Shown: positions 1 through 7,715 of the stretch, one piece after another | Numbering within the stretch: position 1 is the stretch's first letter | How the letters are laid out: every line of letters begins with the position of its first letter | Assembly: GCA_900552875.1 (NCBI GenBank) | Contig: USCS01000004.1 | Coordinates: forward strand, 1 to 25,191 | Direction: 5' to 3' | DNA length: 25,191 nucleotides | Source of the DNA: an uncultured Collinsella sp. | Lineage (GTDB): Bacteria > Actinomycetota > Coriobacteriia > Coriobacteriales > Coriobacteriaceae | Made by a program: the position numbers and the translations under genes | Notes under the pieces: model-generated | Told to the model about the DNA's origin: nothing | Seen by the model: only the letters and a program-made list of their open reading frames with translations | Databases searched by the model: none

Positions 1-41
1 TAGTTCCTGTTTGGGCAGCAAATAGCCAAAAACGAGAACTA
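1..41. repeat. Imperfect inverted repeat downstream of the ECF operon
   Basis: TAGTTC at 1-6 is mirrored by GAACTA at 36-41, with partial pairing inside (TTTGGGC near 10-16 against GCCAAAAA near 27-34). It lies 3' of the S-component stop codon, so it may help end that transcript or be the edge of an intergenic repeat cut by the window. There is no clean T-run, so a terminator call is weak. Confidence 0.3.
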
Positions 42-76
42 TTCCACCGCAAGTTCGTGAGGGAACGCGAAATGCC

Positions 77-790
77 TTACAGCCCGTATTTCACGACGAC
101 GCGGTTGATGCGACGGCACCAAGGCTTGTACAAGGCAGCCAAAAACACGCAGGTCGCAAGACCGTGTGTGATATCGAACGGCACTGCCGTGGCAAGACGC
201 GCCACGGCACCCGCCCAAGTAAGCGGCTGTACAAACCCAATGATGTCATACGCGTTGATCACCACGCCGTACAGCAAACCCGAAGCAAAGCCGTAGGTCA
301 GTAGCGCCGGCATGCGCACGGTGCCATCGGCGCGGTCGAACGCACCCGCATACGCCAGCGCACCGCCAACGTATCCCACGAGCCCCCAGGCATACATCTG
401 CCATGGCGTCCACATGCCCTGTCCAAAAAAGAAATTGCTGGTCAGCGCCGCCAGCGCGCCAACCATAAAACCATTGCGGCGACCAAGCACCGCCCCCGCG
501 ATAATGGCGATGGCGCTCACCGGTTTAAAGTCGGGAATGGGCCCAAACAGGATGCGCCCCGCCGCCGCCAGCGCCGCCAGCACCAGCGTGGGCATAATCT
601 GGCGCAAACCCGGACGAGATGCCTCGTAACCCGCAAAGAACAGTGCAAGCACCAGCGCCACCACGACAAGCATGGCAAGCGCCGCCTGCTCAACGCCCGC
701 CAGCAACGCCGCTGCCATCACCGCCGGCACCGCCAACAACAGCGGCATCTCCAGTTTTGTGAGTAAACGCGAGAAACGACAGTCCGTCAT
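77..790 (-). CDS. ECF transporter S component (substrate-binding membrane subunit)
   Basis: A 237-residue integral membrane protein that would bind the vitamin or metal and dock on the EcfT/EcfA module encoded immediately upstream. It has about six hydrophobic segments, for example MPLLLAVPAVMAAALLAG near the N-terminus. The central block GPIPDFKPVSAIAIIAGAVL and the following FGQGMWTPWQMYAWGL resemble the family often labelled cobalamin-type (CbrT-like) ECF S components. The ATG at 790 is chosen because it falls 4 bases after the ecfA stop; an in-frame ATG further upstream would overlap ecfA. It is the last gene of a T-A-S operon. The ECF role is well supported by context and fold. The substrate is not visible from the sequence, and cobalamin is only a candidate. 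Confidence 0.8.
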   Translation of the reverse strand: MTDCRFSRLLTKLEMPLLLAVPAVMAAALLAGVEQAALAMLVVVALVLALFFAGYEASRPGLRQIMPTLVLAALAAAGRILFGPIPDFKPVSAIAIIAGAVLGRRNGFMVGALAALTSNFFFGQGMWTPWQMYAWGLVGYVGGALAYAGAFDRADGTVRMPALLTYGFASGLLYGVVINAYDIIGFVQPLTWAGAVARLATAVPFDITHGLATCVFLAALYKPWCRRINRVVVKYGL

Positions 791-794
791 CCCA

Positions 795-2438
795 TCACGC
801 CCTATAGAACACGTTGTCGGCAAAGAAGTCGGCCGGGGGCTCCACGCAGGCAATCTCGCCGTCGAACATCATGGCGACGTCATCGGACGCCTGCTCGGCA
901 AAGTCTAAGTCGTGCGTGGCCATGATGACGGTACCGCCAGCTTTCGCATGGTCACGCAGGGCGCGAGCGATGATGCGGCGGCTGGCCAGGTCCAAACCCT
1001 TGGTGGGCTCATCAAGCAGCAGCAGCTCGGGGCCGATCAGCAGCAGCTTTGCCAGTGCAAGCAGCTGGCGCTGTCCGCCCGAGAGGTCGTAGGGGCGGCG
1101 CGCCTCCAGGCCGTCTAATCCCAGTTGCGCCGCACGCTCCCGCGCCAAGTTCTCGTCATATCCGCAGGTCGAGGCCCATTCCATCAGCTCGTCGCGCACC
1201 GTCTCGGCAAGCAGCAGGGCCTTGGGGTTCTGCGGCAGCAGCGCAGCCGAGGCCGCCCCGCGCACCATACGACCACGCTGCAGCTTGGCAGTCTTGGCCA
1301 GCACCGAAAGCATCGTCGACTTGCCGCAGCCGTTACCGCCCACAACCGCATGCACCGCGCCAGCCGAAAACGACGCATCGAGCCCACGCAGCACCCAGCC
1401 GGACGCTCGATCGTAGCGAAACCAGCCTTCCGACAGGGTGGTAGCCGACCCGCCGTGCATTTTTTGGAGTATTCTGCTTCCATCCGTGCGCGAGAAGGCT
1501 TCCGAGCCGTTCTCGAGCGACGTTTGCGCCACAAATTCGGACGATTTGTCCAATTCCGAACTTTTTTTCGCGCTCGATACGTCCCCGGGCGGCTCCAGAG
1601 AGCCCAAATTGTCCTCACGCCTGCTGAACACTCCGTTTTTTGCACATCGGATGGCACCCCACCCCAACATGTCATCGGAAAACAGCGGTTCTCGGCGTCC
1701 CAAGGAAGCCATATCCGCCACCTCGCGCACGCGACCGCCCTCAATCCGGTACGCACACGTCGCGTATTCGAGCATTGGGCGCGGCTGATGCGTCGCCACA
1801 ACAACCGTGCAGCCCAGCTCGCGATTCACACGAAACAGCGCGTGCAGGAAATTCTTCTCCGCAACCGGATCAAGCTGAGACGTGGGCTCGTCGAGCAGCA
1901 GCACGCGCGGGCGCAGCGTCAGAACGGCCGCCAACGACAGCAACTGTTTGCGTCCGCCCGAAAGCGTATCGGTGTCGCGGTGGAGCCAATCTTCCAGCCC
2001 AAAGAAATAGCTGGTCTCAGCTACGCGACGGCGCATCTCATCACGCGCTAGCCCCAAGTTTTCCAGGCCAAACGCCATCTCGTGCCACACGGTTTCGCAC
2101 ACGATCTGGTTCTCGGGATCCTGGAACACATAGCCCACGCGCTCCGCCGATTCCCGCACATCCATGTCGGCGACGTTCTCGCCCAGCACGCGCAGTTCGC
2201 CAGTGCGCTCGCCCGCCGGAGCGATCTCGGGTTTGAGCAGCGACAGCAGCGTCGACTTACCCGATCCGGTACCGCCAACAAGCAGCGCAAATGCACCTTG
2301 GGAAACAGACCAGTCGAGCCCCTCGAGCACCGCAGCATCAGCATCGGGGTAGGCAAAGCTCAGGCTCCGCACCTCAATCGCCGGCATATCCGGGCCGCAC
2401 GCCGCGCCCGACACCGGGCCCCTATCCAACCGAGCCAT
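795..2438 (-). CDS. ecfA: ECF transporter fused double ATPase (EcfA-EcfA')
   Basis: Two complete ABC ATPase domains on one 547-residue chain, which power an energy-coupling-factor importer at the cytoplasmic membrane. Domain 1 has Walker A GGTGSGKST (55-63), the Q-loop FQDPENQ near 105-111, signature LSGGR (159-163), and Walker B LLLDEP with switch His in ATHQPR near 215-220. Domain 2 has Walker A GGNGCGKST (367-375), LSGGQ (452-456), Walker B LLLLDEP (472-478) and ATHD (507-510). The ATG shares one base with the ecfT stop (TGATG), so translation is probably coupled; a later Met18 is possible. Residues about 265-328 form a polar, Ser/Glu/Lys-rich linker encoded by a 189-bp block with inverted ends, which looks like an in-frame repeat insertion. 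Many ECF systems have two separate ATPases, but fused forms are known. Confidence 0.93.
   Translation of the reverse strand: MARLDRGPVSGAACGPDMPAIEVRSLSFAYPDADAAVLEGLDWSVSQGAFALLVGGTGSGKSTLLSLLKPEIAPAGERTGELRVLGENVADMDVRESAERVGYVFQDPENQIVCETVWHEMAFGLENLGLARDEMRRRVAETSYFFGLEDWLHRDTDTLSGGRKQLLSLAAVLTLRPRVLLLDEPTSQLDPVAEKNFLHALFRVNRELGCTVVVATHQPRPMLEYATCAYRIEGGRVREVADMASLGRREPLFSDDMLGWGAIRCAKNGVFSRREDNLGSLEPPGDVSSAKKSSELDKSSEFVAQTSLENGSEAFSRTDGSRILQKMHGGSATTLSEGWFRYDRASGWVLRGLDASFSAGAVHAVVGGNGCGKSTMLSVLAKTAKLQRGRMVRGAASAALLPQNPKALLLAETVRDELMEWASTCGYDENLARERAAQLGLDGLEARRPYDLSGGQRQLLALAKLLLIGPELLLLDEPTKGLDLASRRIIARALRDHAKAGGTVIMATHDLDFAEQASDDVAMMFDGEIACVEPPADFFADNVFYRA
1456..1644. repeat. 189-bp repeat-like block inserted in frame within ecfA
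   Basis: The two ends are imperfect inverted repeats. TGCATTTTTTGGAGTATTC starts at 1456, and the reverse complement of the right end (to 1644) reads TGCAAAAAACGGAGTGTTC. About 14 of 22 positions agree, the cores being TGCA, GGAGT and TTC. Inside lies a further palindrome, TTCGGA...TCCGAA, around 1537-1561. The block is exactly 63 codons and keeps the ecfA frame open. It encodes the linker between two intact ATPase domains and is more A/T-rich than the flanks. Coordinates are those of the TGCA ends. The insertion interpretation is inference; no target duplication is clear. Confidence 0.5.
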
Positions 2439-3331
2439 CAGCCAAACCTCTTCTCATCACTCGCGTGCAACGCGCAAGGCAGCACCATCCAGGCAGCGTA
2501 CACGACATAGCCCGGCCACGGCGCCGGCACCGAGAGCTGCGGATAAAACGAATACTGCGTCGTCGCGGTCCACGCCACCGCCACCGCGGCAGCACCAAAC
2601 AGCGCAAGCCCAACCAGCGCGGCAACGTCGCTGCGCCCCAGCCGATACCGCGCATACGTCGTACGACGCGTCGCGGCGCCCCACCCGCGCGAGCGCATCG
2701 CGTCCGCGCGCTCCAACGAATCTTCCATGCCCCAGCCCATCAATGCACTCGATGCCCGCAGGCGCGAGCGCACGGGGTCGGCCGGCGCGCGGCCCGGCAC
2801 ATCAATCGCATCCTGCACCGCCAGCACCGTACGGCCGCGGCGCAAAAACTGCGGGATAAGCCTCATGCACATCGAGATCATGAGCGCGATCACCGGTGCG
2901 GCGTTACCCAAAAGCGCGAGCACCTTGTCGTATTCGAGCATCGACGCCGCGGCCTCAAACCACAGCACGCTCGCCACAAACAGCCCGCCCATGCACAGGC
3001 CGTATACCATGCTCTCCAGATACACCGCGCGCATGCCAATACGGAACAGCTCCGTCGAGCCCGAGGCACTAAACAGTGGATTGACCAGCGCGATAATCAA
3101 AATCACCGGCAGCTGCCAGCGAAGTGCGCCCAGCGTGCGGGCAGCCCCACGCGTCGCAAATCCATACGCCAACCCGCCCGCAAGTGACAGCGCAATCAGC
3201 ACCGGCTGCATCGAGAACATGGTGAGCCCCAGCGTCAGCACTATATAGAGCGCCGGCACAGCTGGATGCGACATCGAGAATGCCGCGACGGGCTCGCCGC
3301 CAAACTCCTCTCGTATGTTGTCCACGGGCAC
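2438..3331 (-). CDS. ecfT: ECF transporter T component (EcfT, transmembrane coupling subunit)
   Basis: A roughly 297-residue membrane protein that couples ATP hydrolysis by EcfA to movement of the S component. Hydrophobic segments include VPALYIVLTLGLTMFSMQPV and AAPVIALMISMCMRLIP. Towards the C-terminus the coupling-helix signature appears as DAMRSRGWG, corresponding to the short Ala/Ser-Arg-Gly motif that EcfT proteins use to contact the ATPases. The GTG at 3331 is preferred because GAGGGG lies a few bases upstream. The frame stays open to 3493, but that extension is Arg-rich, lacks a ribosome site and overlaps the divergent glmU promoter region. ATG at 3376 is an alternative. It is first gene of the operon, and its stop overlaps the ecfA start by one base. 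Confidence 0.85.
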   Translation of the reverse strand: MPVDNIREEFGGEPVAAFSMSHPAVPALYIVLTLGLTMFSMQPVLIALSLAGGLAYGFATRGAARTLGALRWQLPVILIIALVNPLFSASGSTELFRIGMRAVYLESMVYGLCMGGLFVASVLWFEAAASMLEYDKVLALLGNAAPVIALMISMCMRLIPQFLRRGRTVLAVQDAIDVPGRAPADPVRSRLRASSALMGWGMEDSLERADAMRSRGWGAATRRTTYARYRLGRSDVAALVGLALFGAAAVAVAWTATTQYSFYPQLSVPAPWPGYVVYAAWMVLPCALHASDEKRFG

Positions 3332-3460
3332 CCCCGTCCCCTCGCTCAAACGACAGCTCCGCAGCACCGCCGCCATGCACGGCCAGCGCAAACGCCACGC
3401 CGGCGGCGCAAGCCTCAACCGCCGCAATCCAATCGTTACGCGCTCAACATATGCCTGCGG

Positions 3461-3466
3461 TATCAT
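3461..3466 (+). promoter_or_regulatory. Possible glmU promoter (-10)
   Basis: TATCAT lies 55 bases before the glmU start, in the 190-bp divergent gap between ecfT and glmU. No convincing -35 element is seen; TTACGC at 3436-3441 is 19 bases away. Confidence 0.3.
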
Positions 3467-3521
3467 ATTGCGCCGTGTATCGTTTCCAAGCACACGTCTC
3501 TATAACGTAACAGGAGATCAC

Positions 3522-4934
3522 ATGGACGCAACCGCAATTATCCTCGCTGCCGGCGAGGGCACCCGCATGAAGTCGAACCACTGCAAGGTTTCGCACAAGA
3601 TCCTGGGTAAGCCCATGGTCCAGTGGATCGTCGACGCTACCATCAAGGCCGGCTGCAGCCGCGTCGTGGTCGTCATCGGCAGCCACGCCGACGAGATGCG
3701 CGCCCTTATCGACGGCACCTACGCCAACAGCGCCACCAAGGTCGAGTGCGTCGAGCAGACCGAGCGCCTGGGCACCGGCCACGCCGTGAAGGTCGCGCTC
3801 GAGGCCTGCGGCATCACGCAAGGCCCCGTCGTCGTGCTCAACGGCGACTTGCCGCTCATCACCGCCGACACCGTCGCCAAGTTCGCGCAGACCGTCGCCA
3901 CCGGCGAAGTCGCCTGCACCGTCATGACCATGACCCCGCCTGATCCCTTCGGCTACGGCCGCATCAAGCTGGGCGCCGATGGTCAGATCGAGCGCATCAT
4001 CGAGCAGAAGGACTGCACGCCCGAGCAGGCCGCCACGCTGCTCGAGTGCAACGCCGGCTGCTACGCCTTCGACGGCGCGCAGCTCGCCGCCCACATCAAC
4101 GAGATCGGCAACGACAACGCGCAGTCCGAGTACTACCTGCCCGACATGCTCGAGATCCTCAAAGGCCACGCCCAGGCCGTCTCCATCTTCCACTGCGACG
4201 ACTACCGCGACGGCCTGGGTGTCAACAGCCGCATCCAGCTCGCGCAGCTCACCGCCATCGCGCGCGACCGCATCAACGAGCACTGGATGGCAGAGGGCGT
4301 CACCTTCATCGACCCCACGCAGGCCTGGATCGGCCCCGACGCCACCATCGGCCGCGACACCATCGTATGGCCGCAGACGCATCTGATCGGCCACGTCACC
4401 GTGGGCGAGGAGTGCCAGCTCGGCCCCAACAGCCGCCTCACCGACACCACCGTCGGCAGCGGCTGTGTCATCGACGAGACCATCGCCATCAAGGCCGTCA
4501 TCGAGAACGGCGTCGACTGCGGCCCGCGCGCCTACCTGCGCCCGGGCACCCACATGCTCGACGGCTCCAAGGCCGGCACGCACGTGGAGATCAAGAAGTC
4601 CACGATCGGCGAGGGCTCCAAGGTGCCGCACCTGTCCTACATCGGCGACACCACCATGGGCACCGGCGTCAACGTGGGCGCAGGCTCCATCACCTGCAAC
4701 TACGACGGCGTCCACAAGCACAAGACCGTCATCGGCAAGGATGCCTTCATCGGTTCCGACACCATGATGGTCGCGCCCGCTCAGATTGGCGACGGCGCGC
4801 TCGTGGCCGCCGGCTCCGTCATCACCGAGCCGGTCCCGGCCGACGCACTTGGCCTGGGTCGTGCCCGTCAGGTAAACATTGAGGGCTGGGCCGCCGATTA
4901 TCGCCGCCGTCTGCACGAGGACGACGAGGTATAA
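3522..4934 (+). CDS. glmU: Bifunctional GlmU: glucosamine-1-phosphate acetyltransferase / GlcNAc-1-phosphate uridylyltransferase
   Basis: Makes UDP-GlcNAc, the precursor for peptidoglycan, by acetylating GlcN-1-P and then transferring UMP; cytoplasmic. The 470-residue protein starts with the nucleotidyltransferase loop ILAAGEGTRMKS (7-18) and contains GTGHAV and LNGDLPLI typical of the uridylyltransferase domain. The C-terminal half is a left-handed beta helix of hexapeptide repeats, with YLRPG, EIKKSTIGEGSKVPHLSYIG and the NYDG motif (TCNYDGVHKHKT) of the acetyltransferase site. Length is close to the usual ~456. The start is fixed by CAGGAG at 3511-3516, six bases before ATG. The open frame extends further upstream but without family similarity. 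A strong terminator follows, so prs probably also has its own promoter. Confidence 0.96.
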   Translation: MDATAIILAAGEGTRMKSNHCKVSHKILGKPMVQWIVDATIKAGCSRVVVVIGSHADEMRALIDGTYANSATKVECVEQTERLGTGHAVKVALEACGITQGPVVVLNGDLPLITADTVAKFAQTVATGEVACTVMTMTPPDPFGYGRIKLGADGQIERIIEQKDCTPEQAATLLECNAGCYAFDGAQLAAHINEIGNDNAQSEYYLPDMLEILKGHAQAVSIFHCDDYRDGLGVNSRIQLAQLTAIARDRINEHWMAEGVTFIDPTQAWIGPDATIGRDTIVWPQTHLIGHVTVGEECQLGPNSRLTDTTVGSGCVIDETIAIKAVIENGVDCGPRAYLRPGTHMLDGSKAGTHVEIKKSTIGEGSKVPHLSYIGDTTMGTGVNVGAGSITCNYDGVHKHKTVIGKDAFIGSDTMMVAPAQIGDGALVAAGSVITEPVPADALGLGRARQVNIEGWAADYRRRLHEDDEV

Positions 4935-4952
4935 CGTTTTACCAAGCATCTA

Positions 4953-4985
4953 AGGAGCTGTTCCCATGGGGGCGGCTCCTTTTTC
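4953..4985 (+). terminator. Rho-independent terminator after glmU
   Basis: AGGAGC (4953-4958) pairs with GCTCCT (4975-4980), followed by a run of T from 4980. It sits 18 bases after the glmU stop. Confidence 0.75.
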
Positions 4986-5075
4986 TATCGTGACCTGCGC
5001 AACCGGATGAGTGGTCGGTTCGTGTCCGTTGACGGTAAAGACGTTATCAAGACCCGATTAACCCCGCCGCACGGT

Positions 5076-5081
5076 TACAAT
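5076..5081 (+). promoter_or_regulatory. Possible prs promoter (-10)
   Basis: TACAAT lies 46 bases before the prs start, downstream of the glmU terminator. The -35 region has no good match, so this rests on the -10 and position only. Confidence 0.35.
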
Positions 5082-5127
5082 GCAAAAAGGCATCTATATG
5101 GCATTCGATGTATAAAGGAGAAGGGTA

Positions 5128-6114
5128 ATGCCGATTAATGATCCCGAGAAGTCGGAGAATATGCGCAAGTCCATCCGCGTGTATTCCGGTTCCTCCAACC
5201 GTCCCCTCGCTCAGAAGATCGCTGAGTACCTTGGGGTCGAGCTTTCGGGCCTTACGCTAAAGCAGTTCGCCAACGGTGAGATTTACGCCCGCTACGACGA
5301 GACCGTCCGCGGCGCCGACGTCTTCCTGATTCAGTCCGTGGCCGGCGGCAACGTCAACGACATGCTCATGGAGCTGCTCATCGCCACCGACGCTGCCAAG
5401 CGCGCATCCGCCCGCTCCATCACCGCCGTCATCACCCACTACGGCTATGCCCGCCAGGACCGCAAGGCCGGCCCGCGCGAGCCCATCACCGCCCGCCTCG
5501 TCGCCAACCTGCTCGAGCGCGCCGGCGTCGACCGCATCATCACCCTCGACCTGCACCAGGGTCAGATCCAGGGCTTCTTTGATATCCCGGTCAACCACCT
5601 GTCCGCACTGCCGCTGTTTGGCCAGTACTACAACGCCATGAACTTCGACACCGACAACCTGGTTGTCGTCTCCCCCGACGTGGGCCGCGCCAAGGCCGCC
5701 AAGAAGCTGTCCGACATGCTCGGCTGCGACCTGGCCATCGCCCACAAGGGCCGTCCGCGCCACAACGCCGCCGAGGTCATGGGCATCATCGGTGACATCA
5801 AGGGCAAGACCTGCATCATCAACGACGACATGATCGACACCGCTGGCACCCTGTGCGCCAACGTCAAGGAGCTCAAGGCTATGGGCGCCGGCGACATCTA
5901 CGTATGCGCCACCCACGGCATCTTCTCCGGTCCGGCCATCGAGCGTCTGAACGACGCCCCGATCGTCGAGTGCCTCGTCACCGACGCCATTCCCGTCGAG
6001 GTCGGCGGCAAGATCAAGACCATCTCGGTCGCCGAGGAGTTCGCTCAGGCCATCTCCGCCGTTTACCACGAGGAACCCGTCTCCACGCTCGTCGGCGGCG
6101 ACTTCGCGCTGTAA
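5128..6114 (+). CDS. prs: Ribose-phosphate pyrophosphokinase (PRPP synthetase)
   Basis: Converts ribose-5-phosphate and ATP into PRPP, the donor for purine, pyrimidine, His, Trp and NAD synthesis. The 328 residues carry the family signatures: YSGSSNRPLAQKIA near the N-terminus, QSVAGGNVNDMLMELL, the flexible loop YARQDRKAGPREPITARL, the HQGQIQGFFDIPVNHL metal/dimer region, and the PRPP-binding loop NDDMIDTAGTL near 230-240. AAAGGAG at 5114-5120 supports the ATG at 5128, which gives about ten residues more than some homologues; the ATG at 5161 is the alternative. The product feeds PurF, encoded at 19809-21479. A glmU-prs-(ctc)-pth order is known from Bacillus; here pth is separated from prs by the insert at 6201-7918. 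Confidence 0.96.
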   Translation: MPINDPEKSENMRKSIRVYSGSSNRPLAQKIAEYLGVELSGLTLKQFANGEIYARYDETVRGADVFLIQSVAGGNVNDMLMELLIATDAAKRASARSITAVITHYGYARQDRKAGPREPITARLVANLLERAGVDRIITLDLHQGQIQGFFDIPVNHLSALPLFGQYYNAMNFDTDNLVVVSPDVGRAKAAKKLSDMLGCDLAIAHKGRPRHNAAEVMGIIGDIKGKTCIINDDMIDTAGTLCANVKELKAMGAGDIYVCATHGIFSGPAIERLNDAPIVECLVTDAIPVEVGGKIKTISVAEEFAQAISAVYHEEPVSTLVGGDFAL

Positions 6115-6147
6115 TCCAGCGTGCATCTCATCATCTTTGGTGTTTTT

Positions 6148-6179
6148 AAAGGGTCGGAAGCTCGCTTCCGACCCTTTTT
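6148..6179 (+). terminator. Rho-independent terminator after prs
   Basis: Near-perfect hairpin AAAGGGTCGGAAGC / GCTTCCGACCCTTT with a minimal loop, followed by TTTTT. It begins 33 bases past the prs stop and ends about 20 bases before the first inverted-repeat element. Confidence 0.9.
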
Positions 6180-6200
6180 CTACCCCTCGACAACCTTCCC

Positions 6201-6393
6201 TGGACAATTAGTTCAGATACGTATTTTTTTAAAGCTCCAAAGGCCGTTCTGAGCTCCCCGGCGAACGCCATACTGCCCAAAGCTCATCGCTTTCGAGTAC
6301 GACCGCCGCATATTTACCCTCAAATCGCCCTAGAAAGCCCTTAGAAACGCCTCGAACGCCCGCCGTCTTATACGTATCTGAACTAACTGTCCA
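6201..6393. mobile_element. Element A: 193-bp MITE-like element with terminal inverted repeats
   Basis: The left end TGGACAATTAGTTCAGATAC (6201 on) is matched by the reverse complement of the right end (6370-6393) over 24 bases with one mismatch. The ends are the same family as those of element B at 7716-7918. The core is about 145 bp. Read on the minus strand it stays open for 65 codons (6426-6229) and includes the stretch WTVSSDTYKTAG, partly encoded by the inverted repeat. Element B begins with a similar WTVSSDLYKK reading. No transposase is present, so it would be non-autonomous. No clear target duplication is visible. The interval 6394-6556 holds no gene. Confidence 0.7.
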
Positions 6394-6556
6394 GTAGCTA
6401 TCGTCAACCTTCGCGGCAGAGCTCAATTTCCTGCAATCCCCTCAACCGATTCCACCGATTTCATAACACCCAGCCGTTCATGGCGCGCAGCGCCCCGCTG
6501 AGCGAAAAAAACGGTATGGCGGTCGCATTCTGCCGCCAACTTAGTACGTTATAGCT

Positions 6557-7684
6557 ATGACGACCGTGATTTCACATCTCTCCGCCCTCCGCGCAATTCG
6601 TCGCGCACGACGGGCGTACTCTGCCCTACCCTGGGACTCCGTTGATAGCGAACAGCAAGCACAGGCCTTGGCTGGCTGCATTCCCAACAATGACGCGATA
6701 GACTTTGGCGCACTTTCGATACTCGACGCCTGGAATGAAGATGATTCCGAACTGCTCGATCTTCTCGTTTCAAACGAAGACAACAGGCGCCCCGACAAGC
6801 GACTTCTTCAGCATATTCTCTCCACTCCTCTTCCTGAAGGTGCAATTATGCACGTCGAGGCCGACATCTACGCAACGTCTCCTGCCATGACAGCCATGCT
6901 TTGTTCCAAAAATGAATCAGTCGCCAAAACCTTGATGCTCCTTATGGAGCTGCTCGGAACCTACTCACTTCCGCCCGAGGCAACTTACCCCATCGCCTAC
7001 GACGACACGTGGCCCAAGGCCAACAGCTTCGAAGCGATGGACGACCTCGATTGCCAGGGCGACCAACCGACACCCGAAAAGCCAGCCGAAACACGCTACG
7101 AACAGGCACACTATAGATGCGAACCCGCTACAACCATCGAAGAACTCGAGGCAGTCGCACGGTTTGCCAAAAGTAGTTCCTACGCCTCGTTTCGTACGGC
7201 TGTCAAACTCGCCCGGGCCGGATCCGCATCCCCAGCGGAATCATTGATGTTCGCCGTCCTGGGCGCGCCCATGCGCTTTGGCGGATTCGGGTGTTGCAGT
7301 TTGCCCATGGGAGGCCTGCTGCTCAACTATCGTGTCGATTTCGACACCCTTGCGGTCAACATGTCCTCGGGCATCCCCTACGCCATCTGCGACTTATATT
7401 GCCCGGCCGCCGAAATCGACAACGAATACAACGGAATTGGACATGAGCTTCAAAACGCCCGCATCCACGATGGCAATCGCAACAATGGCCTTAAAGCCAT
7501 GGGTATCCACGTCCTGGTTATCAATCGTGACCAAATGAAGGACCTTGTTGCACTCGAAGCCTTCGCCCAGACGATGCATCGACTTGCGGGGGTTCGATTC
7601 CGCTACCGCATCAAGGGTTATCGCAAGCGTCAGGCTGCCTGGCTCAACGCCCTGCGGGCCGGAATCGGCCTCGCGCCGGCCTAA
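6557..7684 (+). CDS. Vsr/DUF559-fold endonuclease-like protein
   Basis: A 375-residue protein with a probable PD-(D/E)XK-type nuclease domain at its C-terminus. In the segment ICDLYCPAAEIDNEYNG (277-293), followed by H296, D305 and R308, Asp279, Glu286, Asp288/Glu290 and the downstream D-x-x-R match the pattern of Vsr-like/DUF559 nucleases (D, E-x-D/E-x-G-x-H, D-x-x-R, then a Gly-x-x-Val strand GIHVLVI). The middle SASPAESLMFAVLGAPMRFGGFG (223-245) and the earlier TSPAMTAML...LLGTYSLP block match my recollection of a common uncharacterised Coriobacteriia family. Substrate and role are unknown. No ribosome site precedes the ATG, and TACGTT ends six bases upstream, so it may be leaderless. It uses more A/T-ending codons than prs or pth and is flanked by elements A and B, suggesting acquisition by transfer. 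Confidence 0.6.
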   Translation: MTTVISHLSALRAIRRARRAYSALPWDSVDSEQQAQALAGCIPNNDAIDFGALSILDAWNEDDSELLDLLVSNEDNRRPDKRLLQHILSTPLPEGAIMHVEADIYATSPAMTAMLCSKNESVAKTLMLLMELLGTYSLPPEATYPIAYDDTWPKANSFEAMDDLDCQGDQPTPEKPAETRYEQAHYRCEPATTIEELEAVARFAKSSSYASFRTAVKLARAGSASPAESLMFAVLGAPMRFGGFGCCSLPMGGLLLNYRVDFDTLAVNMSSGIPYAICDLYCPAAEIDNEYNGIGHELQNARIHDGNRNNGLKAMGIHVLVINRDQMKDLVALEAFAQTMHRLAGVRFRYRIKGYRKRQAAWLNALRAGIGLAPA

Positions 7685-7715
7685 AAGACTTTTACCCAGT
7701 GTTACCTAGCATGGC

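Noticed and set aside
3444..4949. Long open frame on minus opposite glmU (about 500 codons), with a similar one opposite prs
   Set aside because: They are Gly/Asp/Val/Leu-rich mirror frames of highly biased genes, with no domain signatures and no ribosome site. The plus-strand glmU and prs are unmistakable.
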